Of a stretch of 64,000 bases of DNA, positions 36,001 through 44,600 are shown one piece after another; positions within the stretch are counted from its first letter, which is position 1; every line of letters starts with the position of its first letter. A program made the translations under genes and the position numbers. The stretch comes from Hyperoplus lanceolatus (taxonomy: Eukaryota > Chordata > Actinopteri > Uranoscopiformes > Ammodytidae): assembly GCA_026929865.2 (NCBI GenBank), contig CM049414.1, forward strand, positions 1,862,001 to 1,926,000, written 5' to 3'. Below the pieces are notes generated by a model, which worked only from the letters and a program-made list of their open reading frames with translations, made no database searches and was not told the origin of the DNA.

Positions 36001-39000
36001 GTGTGTGCAGTTTGTTGTCTTTGGTGTAGCAGTTGTTGTTTGTGCTGCAGCTGTTGTAGTGTATTCCTGTAGTTGTTGTCTTTGGTGTAGCAGGTTGTTG
36101 TTGGTGCAGCAGTTGTTGTTGTTGGGACTGCTGTGGACATGGTTGCAGGATTCAGGCTACAGTTGTTGTAGTTTGGGGGCAGCAGTTGTTGTTGGGGCAT
36201 CAGTTGTAGTTGTTGGAGCTGGAGTTGTTGTTGTGAGGGCTGATGTTGTTGGGGAAGAGGTTGTCATTGTGGGGGCAGCAGTTGTTGTGGGTGCAGCGGT
36301 TGTTGTATTTGGGGCAGCTGTTGTGGTTTTTGGGGCTGCAGTTGTTGTAGTTCGGGCAGCGGTTGTTGTCGTTAGGGTAGGAGTTCTTGTTGTTGGTGCA
36401 GCGGTTATTGTAGTTGAGGCAGCAGTTGTTGTAGTTGTATCCACAATTGTTGTAGTTGAAGTTGCAGCTGTTGTAGTGTGGCCTGCATTTGTTGTCGTTG
36501 GTGTAGCAGTTGTTTTTGCAGCGGTTGTTTTAGTTGGAGCTGCAATTGTTGTTGTGGGGGCAGCAGTTGTTGAAGTTTGTGCAGCAGAAGTTGTTGGGGC
36601 AGCAGTTGTTGTAGTTGGGGCATCAGTTATTTTAGTCGGAGCTGCAGTTATTGTATCTGGGGCTACAGTTGATGTTGTTGGGTCTGCTGTTGTTGTTGGG
36701 GCAGAGGTTGCCATTGTGGGAGCAGCAGTTATTATTAGCCCATCGGTTGTTGTAGTTGGGCCAGCAGTTGTTGTTGGTGCAGCAGCAGTTGTTGTTGTGA
36801 GGGCTGATGTTGTTGTTGGGGCAGAGGTTGTCATTGTGGGGGCAGCAGTTGTTATGAGCCCATCGTTTGTTGTAGTTGGGGCAGCAGTTGTTGTTGGTGC
36901 AGCAGTTGTTGTAGTTGGGGCATCAGTTGTAGTTGTTGGAGCTACAGTTGTTGTTGTGAGGGCTGATGTCATTGTGGGGGCAGCATTTGTTGTGGGAGCA
37001 GTGGTTGTTGTAGTTGGGGCAGCAGTTGTTCTTGGTGCAGCAGTTGTAGTCGTTGGGGCTGCAGTTGTTTTAGTTGAGGCAGCAGTTGTTGTAGCTGTAG
37101 CTGTAGCTGCAGCTGTTGCCGTTTGGGCCGCAGTTGTTTTAGTTGAGGCAGCAGTTTTTGTAATGTGGCCTACAGTTGTTGTCGTTGGTGCATCAGTTGT
37201 TGTAGTTGGAGCTGCAGTTGTTGTGTGGGCAGCAGTTTGTGTGGGTGCAGCGGTTGTTGTAGTGGGGTCTGCTGCTCTTGTCGGGGCTCTGGTTGTTGTT
37301 TTGGGGGCAACAGTTGTTGTGGGTGCAGCGGTTGTTGTAGTGGGGGCTGCTGTTTTTTTTTGGGCTGTGGTCGTTCTAGTTAGAGCTGAGGTTGTTGTTG
37401 TGGGCGCAGCAGTTGTTGTAGTTAGGGCATCAGATGTTGAAGTTGGAGCTACAGTTTTTGTGGTCGGGGCTACAGTTGTTTTTGTTGATTCTGCTGTTGT
37501 TTTTGGGGCTGCGGTTGTTGTAGTTGCAGCTGCATTTGGTGTTGTTGTGGACACAGCAGTTGTTGTAGTTGGGGCAGCACTTGTTGTAGTTGGGGTTATG
37601 GTTGTTGTAGTTGGAGCTGCAGCTGTTGTTGTGGGTGCAACGGTTGTTGTAGTTGGAGCAGCAGTTGTTTTTGTGGGCGCAGTGAATGATGTAGTTGGGG
37701 CAGCAGTTGTTGTAATTAGGGCATCAGTTGATGTATTTGGAGCTGCAGTTGTTGTAGTGGGGTCTGATGTTGTTGGGGCTGCAGTTGTTGTAGTTTGAGA
37801 TGCAGTTGTTTTTGTGGGGGCAGTGGTTGTTGTTGTTGGAACTGCAGTTGTGGGGGCAGCGGTTGTTGTAGTTGGAACTGCAGTTTTTTGGGGGGCTGCA
37901 GTTGTTGTAGTTGGAGCTGTGGTTGTTGTTGTGGGCGCAGCAGTTGTTGTAGTTAGGGCATCAGATGTTGAAGTTGGAGCTGCAGTTGTTGTAGTCGGGG
38001 CCACAGTTGTTTTTGTTGAGTCTGCTGTTGTTGGGGCTGCGGTTGTTGTAGTTGGAGCTGCATTTGTTGTTGTTGTGGGGGCAGCAGTTGTTGTTGTGGA
38101 CGCAGCAGTTATTGTAGTTGGGGCAGCACTTGTTGTAGTTGGGGCTACGGTTGTTGTAGTTGGAGCTGCAGCTTTTGTTGTTGTGGCGACTGCGGTTGTT
38201 GTTGGGGCTGTGGTTGTTGTAGTTGGAGCTGCAGTTGTTGTAGTGGGGTCTGATGTTGTTGTTGTTGGGGCTGCAGTTGTTGTAGTTTGAGCTGCAGTTG
38301 TTTTTTGGGGGGCAGTGGTTGTTGTTGTTGGGCCAACAGTTGTTGTCAATGCAGCAGTTGTGGTAGTTGGGACATCAGTGGTTGTAGTTAGAGCTGCAGT
38401 TGTTCTAGTGGGGGCTAGAGTTGTTGTTGTTGTGGGGACTGCTGTTGTTGTTGGAGCTGCGGTTGTTGTAGATGGAGCTGTAGTTGTTGTTGTGGGGGCA
38501 ACAGTTGTTGTTGTGGACGCAGCGGTTGTTGTAGTTGGGGCAGCAGTTGTTTTTCTGAGGACTGCTGTTGTTGTTGGGGCTGCAGTTGTTTTAGTTTGAG
38601 CTGCAGTTATTTTTGTTGGGGCAGTGGTTGTTGTTGATTGGGCTACAGTTGTTGTTATAGTTCGGGCGGCGGTTGTTGTCGTCGGGTCAGGAGAAGTTGT
38701 TTTGGTGGCTGGTGTTGTTGTTGGTGCATTATTTGCTGTAGTTAGGGCATCAGTTGATGTATTTGGAGCTGCAGTTGTTGTAGTGGGGTCTGATGTTGTG
38801 GTTGTTGGGGCTGAAGTTGTTGTAGTTTGAGCTGCAGTTGTTTTTTGGGGGGCAGTGGTTGTTGTTGTTATAGCTGCAGTTGTGGGGGCAGCGGTTGTTG
38901 TAGTTGGAACTGCAGTTGTTGTGGGCGCAGCGGTTGTTGTAGTTGGGGCAGCAGTTGTTGTTGATTGGGCTAGAGTTGTTGTTATAGTTCGGGCGGCGGT

Positions 39001-40514
39001 TGTTGTCGTCGGGTCAGGAGAAGTTGTTTTGGTGGCTGGTGATGTAGTTGGGACAGCAGTTGTTGCAGATGGAGCTGCAGTTGTTGTTGTGGATGCAGCG
39101 GTTGTTGTAGTTGGGACATCAGTTGTTTTTCTGAGGACTGCTGCTGTTGTTGGGGCTGCAGTTGTTTTAGTTTGAGCTGCAGTTATTTTTGTTGGGGCAG
39201 TGGTTGTTGTTGATTGGGCTAGAGTTGTTGTTATAGTTCGGGCGGCGGTTGTTGTCGTCGGTTCAGGAGAAGTTGTTTTGGTGGCTGGTGATGTAGTTGG
39301 GACAGCAGTTGTTGTAGATGGAGCTGCAGTTGTTGTTGTGATAGCAACAGTTGTTGTAGTTGGGACATCAGTTGTTGTAGTTGGAGCTGCAGTTTTTCTA
39401 GTGAGGGCTAGAGTTGTTTTTGTTGAGTCTGCTGTTGTTGTTGGAGCTGTGGTTGTTGTAGATGGAGCTGTAGTTGTTGTTGTGGGGGCAGCAGTTGTTG
39501 TAATTGTTGCAGCGGTTGTTGTAGTTGGGGCAGCAGTTCTTGTTGATTGGGCTAGAGTTGTTGTTATAGTTTGGGCGGCGGTTGTTGTCGTCGGGTCAGG
39601 AGAAGTTTTTTCGGTGGCTGGTGATGTAGTTGGGACAGCAGTTGTTGTAGATGGAGCTGCAGTTGTTGTTGTGATAGCAACAGTTGTTGTAGTTGGGACA
39701 TCAGTTGTTGTAGTTGGAGCTGCAGTTTTTCTAGTGGGAGCTAGAGTTGTTTTTGTTGAGTCTACTGTTGTTATTGGAGCTGTGGTTGTTGTAGATGGAG
39801 CTGTAGTTGTTGTTGTGGGGGCAGCAGTTGTTGTAGTTGTTGCAGCGGTTGTTGTAGTCGGGGCAGCAGTTGATGTTGATGCAGCAGTTGTTGTAGTTGG
39901 AGCTGCGGTTGTTGTAGTTGGGGCAGCAGTTGTTGTAGTTGGAGCTGTAGTTGTTGTAGTTTGAGCTGCAGTTCTTGTAGTTGGGCCAGCAGTTGTTGTT
40001 GATGCAGCAGCTGTTGTATCTGGAGCTGTAGTTGTTGTAGTGGGGGCTACAGTTAATGTTGATGTGGGGGCTGCTGTTCTTGTTGTGGGGGCAGTGGTTG
40101 TTGTTCTAGGGGCAGCAGTTGTCGTTGTTGGTGCATACTTTAGTGTAGTTGTTGTTTGGTCTGCAGTTAATTTTGTTGCGGTTGTTGTTATTGGGGCAAC
40201 TATTGTTGTGGGCGCAGTAGTTGTGGGGGCAGCGGTTGTCTTCATTGGGGCAACTGTTGTTCGGGCAACAAAAAGGCCTTCAATTATAAAATACAGCAAC
40301 CATATTTGATGTTCCGCTATTACAAGATTCAGCTAGATCAAGATTCATTGGATAAGAAATACCGGTGCAAATGATTACAAATAAATTATTGTCACATACT
40401 TCCCTACAGCTGTTCCATAATTTTGTTTTCACACACATTAAAAGTTATTGGTTTCATATAACTTAGCTTACCTGTTAGAATCAGGAAACATGATAGGATG
40501 CTTCTCACACCCAT
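1..40514 (-). CDS. Giant secreted or membrane mucin with alternating Thr-rich (PTS) arrays and SEA domains; 3' end outside window
   Basis: Predicted role: an extracellular, heavily O-glycosylated gel-forming or surface mucin. The minus strand shows a signal-peptide exon (40473-40514), a PTS array from 40277 to about 32000, a SEA-like module (about 31.0-32.0 kb), a second PTS array (about 16.6-31.0 kb), a second SEA-like module (about 15.6-16.6 kb) and a third PTS array running off the left edge. The repeat unit is mostly TTTTAAP, so Thr is over half of the residues, with almost no Cys or aromatics. If read through, it exceeds 12,000 residues, the size class of MUC16. No von Willebrand, cystine-knot or transmembrane part lies in the window, so the subclass is open. 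Many indels break the frame between 5 and 31 kb. Splicing is inferred from junction sequence only; two tandem genes or a pseudogene are alternatives, although no second signal-peptide exon is seen. Confidence 0.72.
168..3541 (-). repeat. Higher-order repeat of about 1.69 kb within PTS3
   Basis: The marker aagcaatttttgtagttgga occurs at 168, 1845 and 3541, and each copy is followed by the same ordered variants (acagttattgtggtgg, a run of gcagcgtttgttgtagtcgg, then gtagatggagcagtggttgt). A second marker, tagatggagcagtgg, occurs at 714, 1611, 2414 and 3307, alternating about 897 and 803 bp apart. The unit is therefore a dimer of two subunits of about 0.8-0.9 kb. Copies differ by few substitutions, which implies recent unequal exchange. 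Confidence 0.7.
12161..14745 (-). repeat. Higher-order repeat of about 0.85 kb within PTS3
   Basis: The block ggtgctggagttgttgcagt followed by a Lys-containing segment (KTTAA in the Thr frame) starts at 12161, 12998, 13843 and 14699. A second shared marker, the A/T-rich ctgtgatttatttatagatg-like segment, lies near 13190 and 14888, 1.70 kb apart. This again gives a dimer of about 0.85-kb units. The 13843 copy has lost a base in the marker (gctgagttgg). Confidence 0.6.
15560..16575 (-). CDS. SEA-like domain module, second copy in gene order (three exon pieces)
   Basis: Minus-strand pieces: a PTS2 exon ending PTTAVVPTITIIRRV, FKSVHDRFTMDLNDS, AFKNRVKDAHT with donor gtgagt (exon end 16466); a 63-bp exon 15845-15783 reading LDLSSLKMSGDARSFEVVEF; and an exon starting at 15693 after ttctgcag that reads RSGSVDNILDIEV, then SLRNATSNVTNF and EINST into PTS3. 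The GSV site preceded by FEVVEFR fits the SEA cleavage-loop region. Canonical autoproteolytic SEA domains have GSVVV; here the following residues are Asp-Asn, so cleavage is doubtful. Four N-glycosylation sequons are visible. The phase across the 620-bp intron does not match by one base; a one-base error in the run at GAGTC (about 16486) would explain it. The 89-bp intron has clean gt and ag borders. Confidence 0.68.
16575..30970 (-). repeat. PTS array 2: central Thr/Ala/Pro mucin array
   Basis: About 14.4 kb of the same 18-24-bp coding units between the two SEA modules. Reading the minus strand gives TTTTAAP, TTTAAP and TTTTTAAP units with recurring signature peptides such as TAGPTTSTAEP, TSAAPKTTAA and APTSTTDAP. 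Signature blocks recur about every 0.77-0.91 kb at 20791, 21650, 22416, 23323, 24220 and 24985, and again near 27809, which defines a higher-order repeat. The Thr frame shifts many times to the Asn/Cys/Tyr or Gln/Leu readings through single-base and two-base gaps. Relatively long in-frame parts remain (for example 23091-24254 and 29794-30486 contain extended Thr-rich runs). Around 16.9-19.7 kb and 25.3-26.3 kb the repeats are more diverged and contain extra spacer-like bases. Confidence 0.62.
30970..31985 (-). CDS. SEA-like domain module, first copy in gene order (three exon pieces)
   Basis: Non-repetitive island between PTS1 and PTS2. Exon pieces on the minus strand: the end of the PTS1 exon down to 31872 (donor gtaagt), 31251-31192, and 31101 downwards. 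The last piece reads RSGSVENILDIEVNTSAP and then SLRNATSNVINFESEINST before the Thr array resumes. The order (FTMDL, AFKNRV, LDLSSLK, then GSV followed by a hydrophobic strand) matches a SEA domain, an extracellular module of mucins such as MUC1 and MUC16. Relative to the second copy, this one has net-compensating indels in the first piece, a middle exon of 60 instead of 63 bp with an internal frame break, and a GC rather than GT donor at 31191-31190. It may therefore be decayed or poorly polished. Three N-glycosylation sequons (NTS, NAT, NST) are visible. Confidence 0.62.
31985..40277 (-). repeat. PTS array 1: N-terminal Thr/Ala/Pro mucin array (exon 2)
   Basis: Coding array following the signal peptide. 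From 40277 down to 36157 the Thr-rich frame is uninterrupted (about 1,370 codons), so this is one very large exon. Units are variants of TTTTAAP, with Asp, Ser, Lys, Arg, Val and Asn substitutions. A local higher-order unit recurs around 38663, 38990, 39239 and 39571 (spacing about 250-330 bp). It encodes TSPDPTTTTAARTITTTLAQ-like blocks, with Arg-Thr-Ile and Ala-Gln-Ser markers seen nowhere else in the window. From 36.1 down to 32.0 kb the repeats are more degenerate and the frame breaks several times. The array ends in PTTAVVPTITII, which leads directly into the SEA module. No cysteines occur in the Thr frame, as expected for a rigid O-glycosylated rod. Confidence 0.7.
40473..40514 (-). CDS. 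Mucin exon 1: start codon and first part of signal peptide
   Basis: On the minus strand an ATG (complement of 40512-40514) opens a short exon that ends in a strong donor (AACAG then gtaagc, 40472 downwards). Joined in phase 1 to an acceptor ending in gaag just above 40277, it reads MGVRSILSCFLILTGLFVA and then RTTVAP and the Thr-rich array. This is a textbook signal peptide: basic n-region, hydrophobic core, small residues at the probable cleavage site after VA. The intron is 195 bp (40278-40472). The join restores a Gly codon and runs straight into the long Thr-rich frame, which is the main reason for choosing this start. The single G near 40500 decides the frame and should be checked against reads. 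Transcript data are not available, and an upstream UTR exon may exist. Confidence 0.68.
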
Positions 40515-41049
40515 CCTGTCTGCCTTTCAACCTAACAATCAACACAGAGACTTACTCACACACATAACAATACATCTCTATTAAATGTTAATGTTGGAAT
40601 CCCAGAGAGCATCCAATACAATGAATTATTTGAATTATGCATTGCCGGACACTCAGTCACTCCCTCCCCCCTGATCCGGAACCTTGGAGTCCTCCTAGAT
40701 CCCATTATCTCCTTCAAATCCCACATCAAAAACATCACAAAAGTATATTTCTTCCACCTCCGTAACATTGCACGCCTTCGACCCACTCTCTCCCCCTCCA
40801 CTGCAGAAACACTCATTCATGCCTTCGTCACCTCCAGACTGGATTATTGTAACAGCATCCTCTACGGCCTCCCCTCCACCCACCTCCACAAATTCCAATA
40901 TGTCCGGAACTCTGCTGCCAGATTACTCACACACACCCGCTCAAGAGAACACATCACTCCCATCCTCAAAAAACTTCACTGGCTCCCAATACAGCACCAA
41001 ATTAATTTCAAGATCCTGCTCATCACCTACAAAGCCCTCAATAACCTTG

Positions 41050-41067
41050 CCCCCCCCCCCCCCCCCC
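41050..41067 (+). repeat. Homopolymer run of 18 C
   Basis: Uninterrupted C18 inside the L2-like coding remnant, where related copies encode Ala-Pro followed by Leu-Thr-Asp-Leu-Leu. Probably a slippage expansion of a Pro codon run. It is error-prone in any assembly. Confidence 0.9.
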
Positions 41068-41470
41068 ACCTCACCGACCTCCTCAAACGTCACTCCCCCA
41101 CTCGCCAACTCAGATCATCTGACACAAACCTTCTGACCCCCCATCAAAAGATCAAAGCACCATACCACAGGAGACAGAGCTTTTGCCATTGCTGCCCCAA
41201 CCCTCTGGAACTCCCTCCAAATAAACATCCGAAATGCAGACTCAATCAACTCATTCAAAAGCCAACTCAAAACTCACCTCTTCAAGAAAGCATATGACCC
41301 CTGACCCACCCCCATCACACCTGACCATTCCAAACCTCTTTTGAATCTGTATCTTATTTTTCTGTTGTTTTTGTTTTGTTTTTGTTTTTCTTATGTAGGC
41401 CTATTGTATATTCTATGTGATGTAAAGTGTCTTTGAGTGACCTCCAAAAAAGCGCTATATAAATCTTATC

Positions 41471-41471
41471 A

Positions 41472-41564
<93 letters not shown>

Positions 41565-41573
41565 AATAATAAT
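41471..41573 (+). repeat. (ATT)n microsatellite, LINE tail
   Basis: About 100 bp of ATT/TTA repeats with one ataatt interruption, directly after the gcgctatataaatcttatc 3' end of the L2-like element. L2-clade elements end in short tandem repeats rather than poly(A), so this is the element's own tail, later expanded. Confidence 0.9.
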
Positions 41574-41630
41574 TAGTTTAAATCCAAAACCCATTTAGAA
41601 AACAATAATTTAAAACTAGAATATTCTTCA

Positions 41631-44600
41631 GAATGGAATTATTTGTTTTTCACCCTTGAGAAATTCAGTTTGGGTCCTGTTTTCACTTCTTGGGTTGAAT
41701 TATTAAATGCATGCCCTTCTGCCTCAGTATTAACAAACAGCCGTTACTCAAGTGGTTTTGATCTGCACCGTGGGACCCGGCAGGGTTGTCCTTTGAGCCC
41801 GCTCCTTTTTGCTATTGCAATCGAACCACTTGCGATTGCCATCAGAGGTAACAAACAGATTCAGGAGATATGGAGAGGAGGAATTGAACATAAGGTATCA
41901 TTATACGCAGATGACTTACTTTTGTTTGTCGCCAAGCCAGCCACCTCTTTACCGGAGGCACTTTCTGTGTTGGAGGTCTTTAGTCAGTTTTCTGGCTATA
42001 AACTTAACTTGAGCAAGAGCGAACTCTTTCCGATTAATAAAGAAGCTCTTAAACTTGATTATACAGCTCTCCCACTCAAAGTGGTGACAGACCATCTGAG
42101 TTACCTTGGGGTATGTTTTACCAGAAATTTTAAAAACCTATTTAAATCGAACTTCCTCAAATTATTGGATCAGGCAAAGCAAATATTATCGAAGTGGTCT
42201 CCTCTGGCTTTCTCTCTCATAGGTAGAATAAATTCAATTAAAATGACATTACTCCCAAAGTTCCTATATCTATTCCAATGTCTCCCCATGTTTCTCCCCA
42301 AATCCTTTTTTCAGGCCCTTGACTCTTTAATGATAAATTATATTTGGAATGGTAAATACCCTCGGTTAAGGAAAGCATTTCTTCAAAGACCAAAACAAAC
42401 AGGCGGAATGGCCCTCCCTAATTTCCAATACTATTACTGGGCTGCTAATATCCGTTCTTTAGTGTATTGGGTGCATTTTTACCTTGACGACTCAGCCCCA
42501 GTCTGAGTAACAATGGAGTCCAGCGCTGTTAGCCCATTGTCTCTATCTGCCCTCTTAAGCGCCGCACTTCCACTCTCTTCGGCTATTCCCAACAGTAATC
42601 CCGTGATTAAGCACTCCCTTCGAATCTGGACCCAATTTAGGAAGAATGTTGGAATGCAGAATTTTTCACTTTTCAGCCCAATTGCAGCTATTCATTTATG
42701 TATTCCCTCGACGGTGGATGGTGCATTCAAGATCTGGCATAAAAAAGGCCTAAAATGCATCAGTGATTTATTTATTAATGATCTATTTGCTAGTTTTTCC
42801 CAATTGACAAAACACTTTGGTATCGAAAAGACAAGTTTTTTCAGATTTCTGCAAATCAGGCATTTTACGCAGAAGTTAATTCCCCAATTCCCTTATAAAC
42901 CGCCAGCCAATCATGTCGATTTGTTTCTTTCAGTAAACCACACATTAAATGGCTCAATTTTTGTGTTTTTCAACCTTATTTCAAAGATGCATAGCCCCTC
43001 TTTAGCAGCTATAAGAACCCTGTGGGAGCAGGACCTAGGCTCTGCCTTCACAGATCACATGTGGGATTCAGTCCTGGATCGGATACACTCTACTATGGAA
43101 GTAAATGAGTGTCATTGGATTTTGAAAATAAAAAGCCATTGAATTTTAAGCACTGAATATTTATGCATTGAAATAACGTATCTGAATTTTTTGCAGCATT
43201 GAAATAATGTATCTGCATTTTTTGCCGCATTGAAATAATGTATCTGAATTTTTTGCCTCTGAATTTAACTCATTAAATTTTAAACAACTAATTTTCATCT
43301 TTATTTTACAATGTTCTCAAATTCAAAATCAAATATTCAACGTTAAAAAATTCAACGTGCCAAATTCGACTGCAAAATCCCATGTATGAAATTCAGAGTA
43401 AAACTTTGGGGGCCCAAGGAAGAGCAATCGATCATAGATGCTAGATCGCATTCAACAAAAAGAGCAAGTGGGAATATTAGCTCGTTGCCTTGGATACCCC
43501 TGATTGATGCAGGAAGGCAAATCAGGTTTTAGCCATGTCAAACGGCAATGCAAGTAACGATGGTGCTTTGGTGAGTACAAACATGTTTCTATATATATGC
43601 TAGCCATTATATTCTTCCCTATATAGAAACATGTTTGTACTCACCCAAGCACCATTGTTACTTGCGTTGCCGTTTGACATGGCTAAAACCTGATTTGCCT
43701 TCCTGCATCAGTCAGGGGTATCCAAGGCAACAAGCTAATATTCCCACTAGCTCTCTTTGTTTGAACGCGATCTAGCATCTATGATCGATTGCTCTTCCTT
43801 GGGTCCCCAAAGTTTTACTCTGAATTTCATACATGGGATTTTGCAGTTGAATTTGGCACGTTGAATTTTTTATCGTTGAATATTTGATTTTGAATTTGAG
43901 AACATTGTAAAATAAAGGTGAAAATTAGTTGTTTAAAATGTAATTCAGAGGCAAACAATTCAGATACATTATTTCAATGCTGCAAAAAATTCAGATATGT
44001 TATTTCAATGCATAAATATTCAGTGCTTAAAATTCAATGGCTTTTTATTTTCAAAATCTGATGACACTCATTTACTTCCATACTCTACCTCCATGTGCGC
44101 CCTACATGCTCTTGTGCAATTTAAAGTAGTACATCGTATCTACATATCTAAAACTAAATTAGCTTGTATGTTCCCCGATGTAGACCCGACCTGTGATAGC
44201 TGTAAGAGCGCACCGGCATCACTCTTTCACATGTACTGGTTGTGTCCCACCTTGACTGAGTTCTGGACATCAGTTTTTCAAACAATTTCTGAAGTAATTC
44301 AGCATCAAATTGAGCCGAACCCTTTCACTGCAATTTTTGGCATTGCTCCAAATCCGGACTTGCCTAAAGTGAAGCTGAAGGTACTGGCCTTTACTTCATT
44401 ACTTGCTCGTAGGGTTATTTTACTCAAGTGGAAAGATCCTGCTCCCCCTTCCCACTCACATTGGATTAGAGACATTATGGCATGTATGAATTTAGAGAAA
44501 ATACGTTACACTACCCAGGGATCCGAGAATAAATTTGACAGAATTTGGCGCCCCTTCCTAAATTATTTTAAAAAAACAACAATAATTATAGAAGAGTAGC

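Larger units (their letters stand above)
40580..41573 (+). mobile_element. L2-like LINE, 5'-truncated 3' end with (ATT)n tail
   Basis: The + strand encodes the C-terminal part of a non-LTR retrotransposon ORF2: LIRNLGVLLDPIISFKSHI, then LDYCNSILYGLPSTHLHKF (about 40839-40895), NSAARLLTHTRSREHITPIL, LHWLPIQHQINFKILLITYK, and near the end AIAAPTLWNSL and FKSQLKTHLFKKAYDP, with a TGA at 41302-41304. These are the hallmark C-terminal blocks of the L2/CR1/Rex1 group. The 3' UTR has the typical aagtgtctttgagtgacc and gcgctatataaat ends and finishes in an ATT microsatellite. The frame is broken between the 18-C run and the last block, so the copy is dead. It starts within roughly 70 bp of the mucin ATG on the opposite strand. 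Confidence 0.85.

Noticed and set aside
1-40277. Antifreeze glycoprotein-like Thr/Ala polyprotein
   Set aside because: Antifreeze glycoproteins are Thr-Ala-Ala tripeptide repeats with spacer cleavage residues. Here runs of three to five Thr alternate with Ala-Ala-Pro, SEA modules are embedded, and no regular cleavage spacer is seen.
1-40277. CRISPR-like or satellite DNA interpretation of the short direct repeats
   Set aside because: There are no unique spacers between repeats, and the units vary in a codon-respecting way with an open Thr-rich frame over kilobases, so a coding array fits better than a satellite.
1-40277. Canonical G-quadruplex arrays on the plus strand
   Set aside because: GGGG runs are separated by about 14-20 bases, longer than the loops of standard quadruplex motifs, so no confident call is possible by eye.
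40768-41136. 122-codon plus-strand Ser/Pro-rich frame as a gene
   Set aside because: It is an out-of-frame reading of the L2-like ORF2 remnant; the correct frame shows LDYCNSILYG and other RT C-terminal blocks.
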